A DNA stretch of 64,000 nt from Butyrivibrio sp. M55 (GTDB lineage: Bacteria; Bacillota; Clostridia; Lachnospirales; Lachnospiraceae). Location of the stretch: NCBI RefSeq assembly GCF_900116865.1, contig NZ_FPCD01000003.1, positions 248,001 through 312,000 on the forward strand, in the 5' to 3' direction. This document shows, piece after piece, positions 54,331 to 63,442 of this stretch; position 1 is the first letter of the stretch, and each line of letters opens with the position of its first letter. The notes under the pieces were generated by a model. It did not search any database and was not told the DNA's origin. It saw only the letters and a program-made list of their open reading frames with translations. Both the position numbers and the translations under genes were made by a program.

Positions 54331-54854
54331 GTATGCGAATGACTTTTTTTAAAAGTATGCGAATTGTAATAGCATTTATGATATTGGTAAGTATCTTTTC
54401 TTTTACAGAATTTGTGGCGCATGCATCTGAACAGCTGACAGGTGAGATGCAGTCTGTTTCTGTAAATACCGATGCATATGATTCAAAGAGCACTACGGGC
54501 AAGAAGGTTACGGTAAGTGCCGGTAGTACGGTGCTGGTAGTTGGAGAAGAGGCTGGATGGGTGCATATAGTATATAAAGGTGACGAATTATATATTAAGA
54601 AGGATAATAGCAGTAACCTTGTAGAATTACAAAACAGTGAGACAGCGCAGGAATTACAGGAACAGGCTCAGATTGACAAGGCGTGGACGGAGTCATATGT
54701 TGCTCAGATGAAGGCTGTAAGGAATGCCAGAATTTGGAGGACGATCATTATTCTCTTGATTGTTTCTGTGACATCATATGTTATTTTCAGTGGAATAAGA
54801 CGTAATGCAGAAGCATCCAAGGAAAAGGCAAGCGAGACGAATGCGAATGGATAA
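54327..54854 (+). CDS. Membrane-anchored SH3-like domain protein
   Basis: A 175-residue protein. Signal sequence or first helix at residues 10-32, then a bacterial SH3-like domain (residues about 38-95: VNTDAYDSKSTTGKKVTVSA, GSTVLVVGEEAGWVHIVY), a charged coiled stretch, and a second membrane helix near 135-157. The SH3 part would face outward and might bind peptidoglycan. It overlaps its neighbour upstream by ATGA and the polymerase gene downstream, so it is tightly coupled to them. Confidence 0.65.
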   Translation: MSMRMTFFKSMRIVIAFMILVSIFSFTEFVAHASEQLTGEMQSVSVNTDAYDSKSTTGKKVTVSAGSTVLVVGEEAGWVHIVYKGDELYIKKDNSSNLVELQNSETAQELQEQAQIDKAWTESYVAQMKAVRNARIWRTIIILLIVSVTSYVIFSGIRRNAEASKEKASETNANG

Positions 54855-56262
54855 GACGCTGACAGAAAAACTAAGAAAAGTCAAAGAAAAGTTATCAGAC
54901 AAAGAGTTTAGAAAAAAGGTGAGCATTGCGATAAATCCGGAGCCTATAGATGGCTCGGATTATCTGGTCGATTATATGGCTCGAGTGCTGTTATTCTTGT
55001 TTCCGTTATATATGTATGAAGCTGATGTTATCAAATTTATGGGGGTATCTGTGAAGGATATCCTTTTTGGAGTTGTGGTAGCGATAATGTCACTGTGGTG
55101 TGGCAGGAAGTTTATTAAAAAAGGAAGCTTAAAGGGGCGCTTACATGGGGAGAAAAGGCTTATTATTATCGGGGCTTTTGTGCTTGTTCTTATTTGCTTT
55201 ATCGTACAGCCCATAATGGACGGGGGAGAAGTTTCGCGTACATATTACTACATGCTCATGTTTTTAGTGCCTTTTTGTATGTATTATATTAAGCCTGTCG
55301 GAAAGTATTATCTGCAGATTTTACTGGCTTCATATACATTGATTTTTTTGAGTATATACAGGTATGTTTTCACAGGTGCGGCTACGATAATCGGAGCTGA
55401 AGTTCTGCTGGATAATAGTGGCAGAAATATCCCTGCGTTATTGCTTATATGTGCGGTAAGTGCATTTTTGTATGTTTCTGAGGATGATGCGCAGAAACAG
55501 AAAGTATATCTTGTTTATTCTGTATTGGGATTTATTCTTTTGTTTTTATATGGCGATATGTTGGCGTTTATGACAATGTTGATGTTTATATTATTTCTAC
55601 AGTTTATCAGGCGCCCGATTCAGAGTTTCATTAAGCGGAATATGATAATTCTTTTTGTATATGCGTTTTGTGCTTCAAATGCACCGCTTCTGTCATATTT
55701 TGAGGCAAAGGGAATTACTAAGACGTTTGATCTTGAGTATAGCATATATATTGATATATTGATTGCTGTGGCGGGACTTGCCGTTACAAGCTACTGGGAT
55801 AGGATTCCGAAGGAATACGATGAGGATCATACGGTACTTGTAAGATTCTCTAAATGGTACAGAAGGTCAATCCTTTTGGTTCTGATAGCAATATGTATAG
55901 CATTTACATATGGGACAAGGGTAGGAAGTATTTCGAGTCTCGCAGGCGGAAAGGCTATATCGGGCTTTTTTACAAGTATTATAAATTCTGCAAATAGTGC
56001 AACAGGTGAGTTGTGGAATATATTGATGATTTATGGAGCATTTGGGCTTATAGTCGTTCTGGCACTTGGTGCAGTTGCTGTTAATGAGCTTATAAACAAT
56101 TGGAAAAGCCCGGTTTGTACTGAGGTGGACAAAGGGTATATCTTACTTGCACTATTATTTATTTTCCAAGGGATTATTTATCCGTTTTCGGGTTCGGCTT
56201 TGCCTGAGTTTTTGGTTTTTTTTGGACTGGCAATTACTTGCCGTAAGAAAATGATTGTCTGA
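54841..56262 (+). CDS. Polytopic membrane protein, candidate polysaccharide polymerase (Wzy-like)
   Basis: About 473 residues with about 11 or 12 hydrophobic segments after a basic N-terminal cytoplasmic stretch of about 50 residues. No clear Wzy signature is visible, and the call rests on size, topology and location between glycosyltransferase and UDP-sugar dehydrogenase genes. ATG 54841 or ATG 54847 is the likely start, overlapping the previous gene; a start at 54805 lies deeper in that gene. Confidence 0.5.
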   Translation: MRMDKTLTEKLRKVKEKLSDKEFRKKVSIAINPEPIDGSDYLVDYMARVLLFLFPLYMYEADVIKFMGVSVKDILFGVVVAIMSLWCGRKFIKKGSLKGRLHGEKRLIIIGAFVLVLICFIVQPIMDGGEVSRTYYYMLMFLVPFCMYYIKPVGKYYLQILLASYTLIFLSIYRYVFTGAATIIGAEVLLDNSGRNIPALLLICAVSAFLYVSEDDAQKQKVYLVYSVLGFILLFLYGDMLAFMTMLMFILFLQFIRRPIQSFIKRNMIILFVYAFCASNAPLLSYFEAKGITKTFDLEYSIYIDILIAVAGLAVTSYWDRIPKEYDEDHTVLVRFSKWYRRSILLVLIAICIAFTYGTRVGSISSLAGGKAISGFFTSIINSANSATGELWNILMIYGAFGLIVVLALGAVAVNELINNWKSPVCTEVDKGYILLALLFIFQGIIYPFSGSALPEFLVFFGLAITCRKKMIV

Positions 56263-56297
56263 TTATAATGATGAAATCATTGCAAGGAGGAAGTTTC

Positions 56298-57542
56298 ATG
56301 TCTGAGAAGAAAAATATTGCTGTTGCCGGAGCAGGATATGTGGGCATGAGTATAGCAACGCTTCTTTCACAGAATAATCATGTGATTATAACGGACGTCC
56401 TTCCCGGGAAGGTAAAAGCTATAAATGAAGGGATATCGCCGGTTCGGGATGAGTATATAGAAAAGTTTCTTGCAAAGAGAAATCTTGATCTTACCGCAAC
56501 AACGAATGCAATAGATGCATATAAGGATGCTGATTATGTGGTTATCGCAGCGCCGACCAATTATGACAGTAAGCGGGATTATTTTGATACTTCTTCGGTA
56601 GAGTCAATTATAGCGGAAGTGATGGAAATCAATCCCGATGCGGTTATTGTAATAAAGTCTACTGTTCCTGTCGGTTTTACTTTGAGAATAAAGAGACGAA
56701 AACATATTTCAAATATATTGTTTAGTCCTGAGTTTCTTAGAGAGTCTAAGGCTCTTTATGACAATCTGTATCCGAGCAGGATAATCGTTGGTACAGACAA
56801 AGAGGATTCGGTGCTTGTTGATAAGGCACATGAATTTGCGGATCTTTTGAAAGATGGTGCCGAAAGTAAAGATGTAGAGATTATTATAATGCAATATACG
56901 GAGGCAGAAGCGGTTAAATTATTTACCAATACTTATCTGGCTCTTAGGGTGTCATATTTTAATGAGCTTGATACATATGCTGAACTTAAGGGGCTTGATA
57001 CGGGAGCGATAATACATGGCGTGTGCTCCGATCCGAGAGTTGGAGATTTTTATAATAATCCTTCTTTTGGATACGGCGGTTATTGTTTGCCGAAGGATAC
57101 CAAGCAGCTTCTTGCCAATTATGGTGATGTTCCGCAGAATATGATCGAAGCAATTGTTGAGAGTAACAGGACAAGGAAGGATTTTATTGCTGACAGGATC
57201 CTTGATATGGCGGGAGCATACAGCGCCAACGATGAGTGGAACAAGGAGAAAGAAAAAGAGATTATTGTAGGGGTATTCAGGCTTACAATGAAAACCGGTT
57301 CCGATAACTTCCGCCACAGTTCAATTCAGGGCGTAATGAAGAGAATCAAGGCAAAGAATGTGAAAATAATAATTTATGAGCCTTCACTTAAAGACGGCGA
57401 GACTTTTTTTGGAAATGAAGTAGTCAATAATCTTGATAAATTTAAAAAGATGAGTAAAGCGATAATTGCGAACAGATATGATTCATGTCTGGATGATGTT
57501 ATGAATAAGGTATATACAAGGGATATTTATAAGAGAGATTAA
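56298..57542 (+). CDS. UDP-glucose/GDP-mannose dehydrogenase family enzyme, probably UDP-glucose 6-dehydrogenase
   Basis: A 414-residue dehydrogenase that oxidises a nucleotide hexose to the uronate. [14 protein letters not shown] is the NAD loop, [11 protein letters not shown] and [15 protein letters not shown] follow, and the catalytic Cys263 sits in [16 protein letters not shown] at about 56283 selects ATG 56298. Length and motifs favour UDP-glucose as substrate, so the polymer probably contains glucuronate or a derivative. Confidence 0.88.
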   Translation: MSEKKNIAVAGAGYVGMSIATLLSQNNHVIITDVLPGKVKAINEGISPVRDEYIEKFLAKRNLDLTATTNAIDAYKDADYVVIAAPTNYDSKRDYFDTSSVESIIAEVMEINPDAVIVIKSTVPVGFTLRIKRRKHISNILFSPEFLRESKALYDNLYPSRIIVGTDKEDSVLVDKAHEFADLLKDGAESKDVEIIIMQYTEAEAVKLFTNTYLALRVSYFNELDTYAELKGLDTGAIIHGVCSDPRVGDFYNNPSFGYGGYCLPKDTKQLLANYGDVPQNMIEAIVESNRTRKDFIADRILDMAGAYSANDEWNKEKEKEIIVGVFRLTMKTGSDNFRHSSIQGVMKRIKAKNVKIIIYEPSLKDGETFFGNEVVNNLDKFKKMSKAIIANRYDSCLDDVMNKVYTRDIYKRD

Positions 57543-57584
57543 GAGCTATAATTACCTCCTTTATGCACACTTGTTTACAAAATA

Positions 57585-57593
57585 TGGTATACT
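57585..57593 (+). promoter_or_regulatory. Extended -10 promoter for the two-component system
   Basis: TGGTATACT lies 22 bases before the histidine kinase ATG. The sequence is the same as that before murG. Confidence 0.55.
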
Positions 57594-57614
57594 AAAAATA
57601 AGTAGGGGGTTATT

Positions 57615-59135
57615 ATGCGATTCCGTACGAAACTCATTATCACTTCAGTGGTGATTGTTATATTTCCTCTTTTCCTTGCATTTGGAATGTTCTTAATGGG
57701 TGGAAGGTATATTGTACGTAAACAACAGGCGACTCAGGAACATTCAGGGGCCGTCGATTACAATATGGTCTCAAATCCTATCGAAGCTTTTGCAATGGGA
57801 ACGGATGAATTAATAAAGCATATAGAAGAGGAACGACTGGTTCATCCTTTTATTTTGGAAAATCCGGAAGTGCTTCAGAGCATTGATGAAAAAGTGGCCT
57901 CTTTATATTCATATATAATTGTAAAAAGAGGGGACGTAGATTTTTACGTTGCCGGTGAAAATAAGGAAGCTGCCGAGAGTATTATACAAGAACTTAACAC
58001 CGGAGGCGGCGGAAACAGTATATTTGTATTACCGGAGTCCAAATTATTTGTAAGACAGTATAATTTTATTTTTTCAACAGGGGAACCCGGAAGTCTTTAT
58101 ATCATTTCAGGAATAAAAGCGGAATTTCCCAAATCTCTTATTATATATATGACCGTGTCGATAGTAATAATTCTTTTACTTACGAGTATCTTGCTTACGA
58201 CATGGATAGGAAGAAGTTTTTTCAAACCCATAGATGAGCTTAATATTGCAATGCAGCACATCAAGGACGGTAACTTTGATTATATACTTCCGACGGATAT
58301 CAAAGAGAAGGGCGAGATAGGTGCTATCTACAGAAACTACGAGGACATGCGCCTTAGACTCAAGGAATCCGCAGAAGAAAAGATAGAACGAGAACGGCAG
58401 AACAGAGAGCTTATAAGCAATATTTCTCACGATCTTAAGACTCCAATAACTGCCATAAAAGGATATTCACAGGGACTTATGGAGGGCGTTGCAGCCAATC
58501 CCGAGATGCAGCACAAGTACGTTAAGATTATTTATAACAAGGCGAATGATATGAATAATCTTATAAATGAGCTGACTCTTTACTCCAGTATCGACAACAA
58601 CAGAATTCCGTATAACTTTGTAAAACTCAATGTTGCGGAGTATTTCGGAGATTGTATTGAAGAAATCGGTGCAGACCTTGAGAGCAAGTCGATAAAGCTT
58701 AATTATTCGAACTTAACGGGGCCCGATACGCAGATAGTTGCAGATCCCGAGCAGCTTAAGAGAGTTGTGAACAACATAGTGAGCAACAGTGTTAAGTATC
58801 TCGACAGGGATGACGGAACGGGACAGATCGACATAAGGATATTGGACGAAGTCGATTCGATCCGCGTTGAACTTGAAGATAACGGAAAGGGTATAGCCCA
58901 GAAAGACATTCCGAATATCTTCGACAGATTCTACAGAACGGATGCTTCCAGAAATTCCAAGCAGGGAGGAAGCGGAATAGGTCTTTCTATCGTAAAGAAG
59001 ATTATAGAAGATCATGGCGGATATATATGGGCAACAAGCCATGAGGGAGAGGGAACGTGTATGCATTTCGTGCTCAGAAAGTACATTGAATTTGCAGGCG
59101 GTTCCGAAACAGTTACAGTTGACCATAATACTTAA
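57615..59135 (+). CDS. Sensor histidine kinase
   Basis: A 506-residue membrane kinase. Membrane helices at about residues 7-28 and 175-197 bracket an extracellular sensor of about 150 residues. Then come a HAMP region, the dimerisation block with His272 in ISHDLKTPIT, and ATPase boxes N (VNNIVSNSVKY), G1 (DNGKGI), F (FDRFYR) and G2 (GGSGIGL). It phosphorylates the response regulator encoded 18 bases downstream. The signal is unknown; envelope state or polymer is plausible from the location. Confidence 0.93.
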   Translation: MRFRTKLIITSVVIVIFPLFLAFGMFLMGGRYIVRKQQATQEHSGAVDYNMVSNPIEAFAMGTDELIKHIEEERLVHPFILENPEVLQSIDEKVASLYSYIIVKRGDVDFYVAGENKEAAESIIQELNTGGGGNSIFVLPESKLFVRQYNFIFSTGEPGSLYIISGIKAEFPKSLIIYMTVSIVIILLLTSILLTTWIGRSFFKPIDELNIAMQHIKDGNFDYILPTDIKEKGEIGAIYRNYEDMRLRLKESAEEKIERERQNRELISNISHDLKTPITAIKGYSQGLMEGVAANPEMQHKYVKIIYNKANDMNNLINELTLYSSIDNNRIPYNFVKLNVAEYFGDCIEEIGADLESKSIKLNYSNLTGPDTQIVADPEQLKRVVNNIVSNSVKYLDRDDGTGQIDIRILDEVDSIRVELEDNGKGIAQKDIPNIFDRFYRTDASRNSKQGGSGIGLSIVKKIIEDHGGYIWATSHEGEGTCMHFVLRKYIEFAGGSETVTVDHNT

Positions 59136-59153
59136 AGAAAGGCAGAAGAGTGT

Positions 59154-59843
59154 ATGAGCAGAATACTTATTGTTGAGGATGAAGAGGCGATTGCTGACCT
59201 TGAGAAAGACTATTTGGAACTAAGCGACTTTGAGGTGGCTATCGAGAATACGGGAGATGCGGGACTTCGCACAGCACTTGCTGAGGAATTCGATCTTGTT
59301 ATCCTGGATCTCATGCTTCCGGGTATGGACGGATTCGAAGTTTGTAAGCACATAAGGGAAAAGAAAGATGTGCCTATCCTCATGGTTTCCGCCAAGAAGG
59401 ATGACATCGATAAAATAAGAGGACTGGGACTTGGAGCCGATGATTATATCACAAAGCCTTTCAGCCCTTCGGAACTTGTTGCGCGTGTTAAGGCACATAT
59501 GGCAAGATACTCAAGACTTGTCGGATCGGGACATGAGAGCAATGACTTTGTTGAGATCAGAGGTCTTAAGATCGACAAGACTGCAAGAAGAGTATATGTG
59601 GATGATGAGGAAAAGAGTTTTACCACAAAAGAGTTCGATCTTCTCACATTCCTTGCAGAGAACCCCAACCACGTATTTACCAAGGAAGAACTTTTCAGAA
59701 AGATCTGGAACATGGATTCCATCGGTGATATCGCGACGGTAACCGTTCATATCAAAAAAATCCGTGAGAAGATTGAATACGACACATCAAATCCTCAGTA
59801 CATAGAAACAATCTGGGGAGTTGGTTACAGATTTAAGGTTTGA
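59154..59843 (+). CDS. OmpR/PhoB-type response regulator
   Basis: A 229-residue regulator. The receiver domain has acidic VEDEE at residues 7-11, phosphoacceptor Asp52 in LDLMLPG, and KPFSPSEL with the conserved Lys. The C-terminal winged helix (about 130-229) has TTKEFDLLTFLAENPNHVFT and TVHIKKIREKIE. It should control transcription, likely of the surrounding envelope genes, on phosphorylation by the upstream kinase. Confidence 0.95.
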   Translation: MSRILIVEDEEAIADLEKDYLELSDFEVAIENTGDAGLRTALAEEFDLVILDLMLPGMDGFEVCKHIREKKDVPILMVSAKKDDIDKIRGLGLGADDYITKPFSPSELVARVKAHMARYSRLVGSGHESNDFVEIRGLKIDKTARRVYVDDEEKSFTTKEFDLLTFLAENPNHVFTKEELFRKIWNMDSIGDIATVTVHIKKIREKIEYDTSNPQYIETIWGVGYRFKV

Positions 59844-59852
59844 TTATGTGCT

Positions 59853-61316
59853 ATGCAGTATAGAAAGATTCTTTTGACATTTTATCTGATAATGCTTTCT
59901 ACGATCCTTCCTATCTATATGAAGGACGGGTATTACATGCTCGGAGAGGAAAAGTGGAATATATACATGATAATAAGCGCTGCCATTGCGGGGCTTATTA
60001 TTTTTGCGTACATTTCTGAGTTTATCGAAAAAGGCGTGGAGAAATCGGAGATACGAAACCTGTTTAAAGTATTTCTCTGCCTTAATCTTATAAATCTCGC
60101 TTTTTCCATCGATCACAAAGTAAGCTTCTGGGGACTTGAAGGATGGCGAACGGGATTTATCACGTTTATCCTGATGATGTTCTTCTGTTTTGTCTATTCG
60201 GAAGGAATCGTTATCAACGGATATCTTCTTGCTGCGATATTCCTTACCCCCTTTGTTATTGCTATTCTTGTTATAGCGGAGCGCTTTGGCGTGAATATCC
60301 TCAGCGTTTCGGGTACAGATCCGTCATTTTTGGCGTGTGTTGGAAACATCAACTGGTATGCGGGATATCTTTCTATATTTGCGCCTCTTGGAATTGGCTT
60401 TGCTGTGACACGTGAGCTTTTTGGAAAGCAGTTCTACTTTTGGAGCTTCTACAGCGTGGCTGTCCTAATGGCTCTGTTTGTTCAGGGAAGCGACAGTGCT
60501 CTTTTGACCCTGATCGGCACATACGGCCTTCTTATCTGGTACTGCCTCTATGAAAAAGAGAGACTGCAGGCACTTATGATACAGCTCTTTATTCTTGGCC
60601 TTGCTATGTTCGAGGTTAAGATCTTATTGGGAATCTTTCCCGGAAAATATACATATTCTGACAATATTCTCATCAGGATCTGCGACATGAACGGCGGAAT
60701 ATTCTTTATGACCGTGGGACTTTTGTTATATATGATAGTCTCGCTTTCCAAAGAGAGCGAAGAGAGCAGCTTGCGCGGCGAAAAATACAGAAAGATATAC
60801 AAGACTTTCGTCTGCATTATAGCAACATTGGGACTTGCGTATGTGATAGTAAGGTTTGATGACCTTGCGGGGAACGGACGCGGCACAATATGGCGCGTTA
60901 CGCTTGATATGTACAAAGAGCTCCCATCATTTAGGAAAGTTGTAGGTGTGGGAAGAGACTGCTTTAGTGCTTATGCTTATTCAAAGCCCGTACGCGCGGA
61001 GCTTCTTATAAATGAGTTTGGTGAAAACAGACTTACCAACGCGCACAGTATTTTCCTTACTGAGCTTATTGAAGGCGGACTTGCGGGACTTGTAGGAATG
61101 CTGTTTATTGCTTTTTACGTACTTGCAAGCCTTAAGAAATGCAATAAAGAAAAGGGGCCCGCAGCTATCATCTGCGCGCTCCCTATAGTTTCATATTATC
61201 TTAACGGAATGGTATCTTTTTCCCAGGTGTTATCAACACCGTATGCGTTCATCTGTCTGGGACTTGGGCTGTATATAGCAAACAGCGGCGAATCACAGGT
61301 CGGGAACGGGGATTGA
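59853..61316 (+). CDS. O-antigen ligase/polymerase-like membrane protein
   Basis: A 487-residue protein with about 12 hydrophobic segments. The large external loop near residues 340-400 ends with TNAHSIFLTELIEGGLAGL, matching the Wzy/WaaL-type motif in which the His after A is important. It could polymerise repeat units or attach the glycan to its anchor. It starts nine bases after the response regulator gene and overlaps the convergent gene at its 3' end by 24 bases. Confidence 0.75.
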   Translation: MQYRKILLTFYLIMLSTILPIYMKDGYYMLGEEKWNIYMIISAAIAGLIIFAYISEFIEKGVEKSEIRNLFKVFLCLNLINLAFSIDHKVSFWGLEGWRTGFITFILMMFFCFVYSEGIVINGYLLAAIFLTPFVIAILVIAERFGVNILSVSGTDPSFLACVGNINWYAGYLSIFAPLGIGFAVTRELFGKQFYFWSFYSVAVLMALFVQGSDSALLTLIGTYGLLIWYCLYEKERLQALMIQLFILGLAMFEVKILLGIFPGKYTYSDNILIRICDMNGGIFFMTVGLLLYMIVSLSKESEESSLRGEKYRKIYKTFVCIIATLGLAYVIVRFDDLAGNGRGTIWRVTLDMYKELPSFRKVVGVGRDCFSAYAYSKPVRAELLINEFGENRLTNAHSIFLTELIEGGLAGLVGMLFIAFYVLASLKKCNKEKGPAAIICALPIVSYYLNGMVSFSQVLSTPYAFICLGLGLYIANSGESQVGNGD

Positions 61317-61775
61317 TTCATCAAGTTCATGGAAAAAAGTTCTTGTCTTAATGATGCCTCTGACGGCGTCATTATATTCATAGAGGAAATGTTCGTTTAT
61401 ATTCTCTTCTCCATACATCATTACACGACCTGAATAAGCTTGGAGAATAGAGATATAGCGCTTATCCTGGTCAAACATATTCAGTATCTCATCTTTTCTG
61501 CGGCGGGGATGTTTTGCAGCAAATTTTCTAATGTCTAACTGCAGATCTACCGGAAGATTTTTCTCACTTTCTTTAACTGTGTGAAGGATCCGGTCGTACT
61601 TCTTGTCGTCGATCTTTTTAAATCTGTCGACAAATTCCAAACAGCAGCCGTTATCAGGCAATAAGAGTCTGACTCTGTCATCGCCGTAAACATCTTCTAT
61701 GACTGCAACAATGTTGGGAACAACGGGTTTTCCGCTGTAATCAAGTAAAATGACTTTATCACCCTTTTTGTACAT
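61293..61775 (-). CDS. Unrecognised 160-residue cytoplasmic protein
   Basis: A soluble protein starting MYKKGDKVILLDYSGKPVVP, with a beta-rich N-terminal part (possibly KOW/SH3-like) of about 55 residues and a helical C-terminal part. No known family was recognised. ATG 61775 is preferred over GTG 61781, with GAGG at 61782-61785. A strong extended -10 promoter precedes it. It runs convergent to the polymerase gene and overlaps its end. Confidence 0.6.
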   Translation of the reverse strand: MYKKGDKVILLDYSGKPVVPNIVAVIEDVYGDDRVRLLLPDNGCCLEFVDRFKKIDDKKYDRILHTVKESEKNLPVDLQLDIRKFAAKHPRRRKDEILNMFDQDKRYISILQAYSGRVMMYGEENINEHFLYEYNDAVRGIIKTRTFFHELDESIPVPDL

Positions 61776-61821
61776 AGGCACCTCGCTTTTTTCCGTAAAA
61801 GACAGCCGATGTTTCCCTTCT

Positions 61822-61830
61822 ATTATAACA
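61822..61830 (-). promoter_or_regulatory. Extended -10 promoter on the minus strand
   Basis: Read on the minus strand this is TGTTATAAT, a full extended -10 match 47 bases before the ATG of the minus-strand gene. Confidence 0.6.
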
Positions 61831-61937
61831 TGATTATTAACATGATTGCGAACTATTTATTTCTTTTTTAAGTTATTTTTAGGTTCGGCTAATAAAATTT
61901 TTAGGGAGGTGAAAAATTCATTCGGAAAGGAGAAGGA

Positions 61938-62714
61938 ATGGCAGGGTTCAAAGATGTGTTTCAAAGAATTGAAGTTAAATATCTGCTTGATGATGAGCAA
62001 TATACAAAGCTCATGAAAAAGCTTGAGAATATGGCCAAAGTGGACAGCTATGGTAAGACTTCCATCCAGAACATTTATTTTGATACACCTGACTTTAAAC
62101 TGATCGAAAGATCTTTGGAGAAGCCCGTTTATAAGGAGAAACTTCGTCTTAGAAGTTATGGAACGGCCAAAGATGACACAACATCTTTTATTGAGATCAA
62201 GAAAAAGTTTGAGGGAGTTGTCTACAAAAGAAGAATTTCAATGCCATATTCAGAAGCGGTTGACTACCTTATGAATCATAAGGAGCCAAAGGAAAAGTCT
62301 CAGATTTCCAATGAGATAGACTATTTCCTTAAGTATTACAAGGGGCTTGCACCCGCGATGGTTATTTCGTATGACCGTATCGCGATGGTGGGGATAAATG
62401 ACCCTGAACTTAGGATCACATTTGATACAAATATCAGATGGAGAACCGATAAGCTTAGTCTCAAGGAGGGTAATGCCGGACACGAGATCTTGCTTCCGGG
62501 ACAGCATCTTATGGAGCTTAAGATCGCAGGAGCTATGTCTCCCGAACTGGCTAATATTCTTGACGAGCTTAATATCAGAAAGACATCTTTTTCCAAGTAC
62601 GGAAGAGGATATCTTGAGTACATGTATGGCCAGACGACTGAAATGGCCCGCAAAGGTATCATACCTAAGAAAGAAGACAAATCTAAGATTGTTGCACTGC
62701 GTAGAGCAGTATGA
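61938..62714 (+). CDS. VTC-domain polyphosphate polymerase-like protein
   Basis: A 258-residue protein with the VTC-domain pattern: RIEVKYLLDDEQY near the start, then basic-acidic strands such as EKLRLRSYG, FIEIKKKFEGVVYKRR and a late LMELKI, ending with YGRGYLEYM. In this fold the charged strands bind phosphate chains in a tunnel. The next gene encodes its usual DUF4956 membrane partner. GGAAAGGAGAAGG lies upstream. Whether it makes polyphosphate or does another task in bacteria is not settled. Confidence 0.82.
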   Translation: MAGFKDVFQRIEVKYLLDDEQYTKLMKKLENMAKVDSYGKTSIQNIYFDTPDFKLIERSLEKPVYKEKLRLRSYGTAKDDTTSFIEIKKKFEGVVYKRRISMPYSEAVDYLMNHKEPKEKSQISNEIDYFLKYYKGLAPAMVISYDRIAMVGINDPELRITFDTNIRWRTDKLSLKEGNAGHEILLPGQHLMELKIAGAMSPELANILDELNIRKTSFSKYGRGYLEYMYGQTTEMARKGIIPKKEDKSKIVALRRAV

Positions 62715-62752
62715 CAAAGACATAATGACAAGTTGAAGGGAGTATTGACAGC

Positions 62753-63442
62753 ATGACAACGACAGACATAGTTTTCGGCACAATAATGCCTAACGGCACG
62801 ATTACAGGTTTGACATTTATTATCTCTATTCTATGTTCTTTGGCAATTGGCGTATATATAGCGTTTATGTACACCATAAAAAACGATTACACCGGTAGCT
62901 TTGTAATGGCGTTGGCACTGATACCGGCGATAGTACAGGTTATCATCATGTTGGTTAACGGAAACATCGGAGCCGGAGTTGCGGTGGCAGGAGCGTTTTC
63001 ACTGATCCGCTTCAGATCTGCACCGGGTTCGGGAAAAGAGATAACTAGCATATTCCTTTCAATGGCGGCAGGTTTGGCAACCGGAATGGGATATATCGGT
63101 ATAGCGGTAATCTTCGTAGTTATTATCACACTTGCAAACCTGATCTTTTCAAACATTAACATGTTTAATGGTGCTAACGGAGAAAAATATCTTAAGATCA
63201 CAGTTCCCGAGGGACTGGATTTTGAAGGAATATTTGATGACATATTTGAAAGATACACTAACAAGGCTGAGCTGATGGAAGTAAGGACCACAGCAATGGG
63301 AAGCCTTTACAGACTTAGCTACAAAGTAGTATTGAGAGCAAAAGCTTCAACAAAGAGCATGCTCGACGAAATGCGCGAAAGAAACGGAAATCTGGAGATT
63401 ATCTGTTCAAGGTCTATAGCTTCAAAGACTGAGGAATTGTAA
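62753..63442 (+). CDS. DUF4956 membrane protein
   Basis: A 229-residue protein with about four hydrophobic segments in the first 140 residues and a soluble C-terminal domain of about 90 residues. FSLIRFRSAPGSGKEITSIF is a conserved block of DUF4956. It follows the VTC-domain gene by 38 bases, a pairing seen in many bacteria, and probably forms a membrane complex with it. Its 3' end overlaps the convergent pseudouridine synthase gene by 29 bases. Confidence 0.85.
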   Translation: MTTTDIVFGTIMPNGTITGLTFIISILCSLAIGVYIAFMYTIKNDYTGSFVMALALIPAIVQVIIMLVNGNIGAGVAVAGAFSLIRFRSAPGSGKEITSIFLSMAAGLATGMGYIGIAVIFVVIITLANLIFSNINMFNGANGEKYLKITVPEGLDFEGIFDDIFERYTNKAELMEVRTTAMGSLYRLSYKVVLRAKASTKSMLDEMRERNGNLEIICSRSIASKTEEL

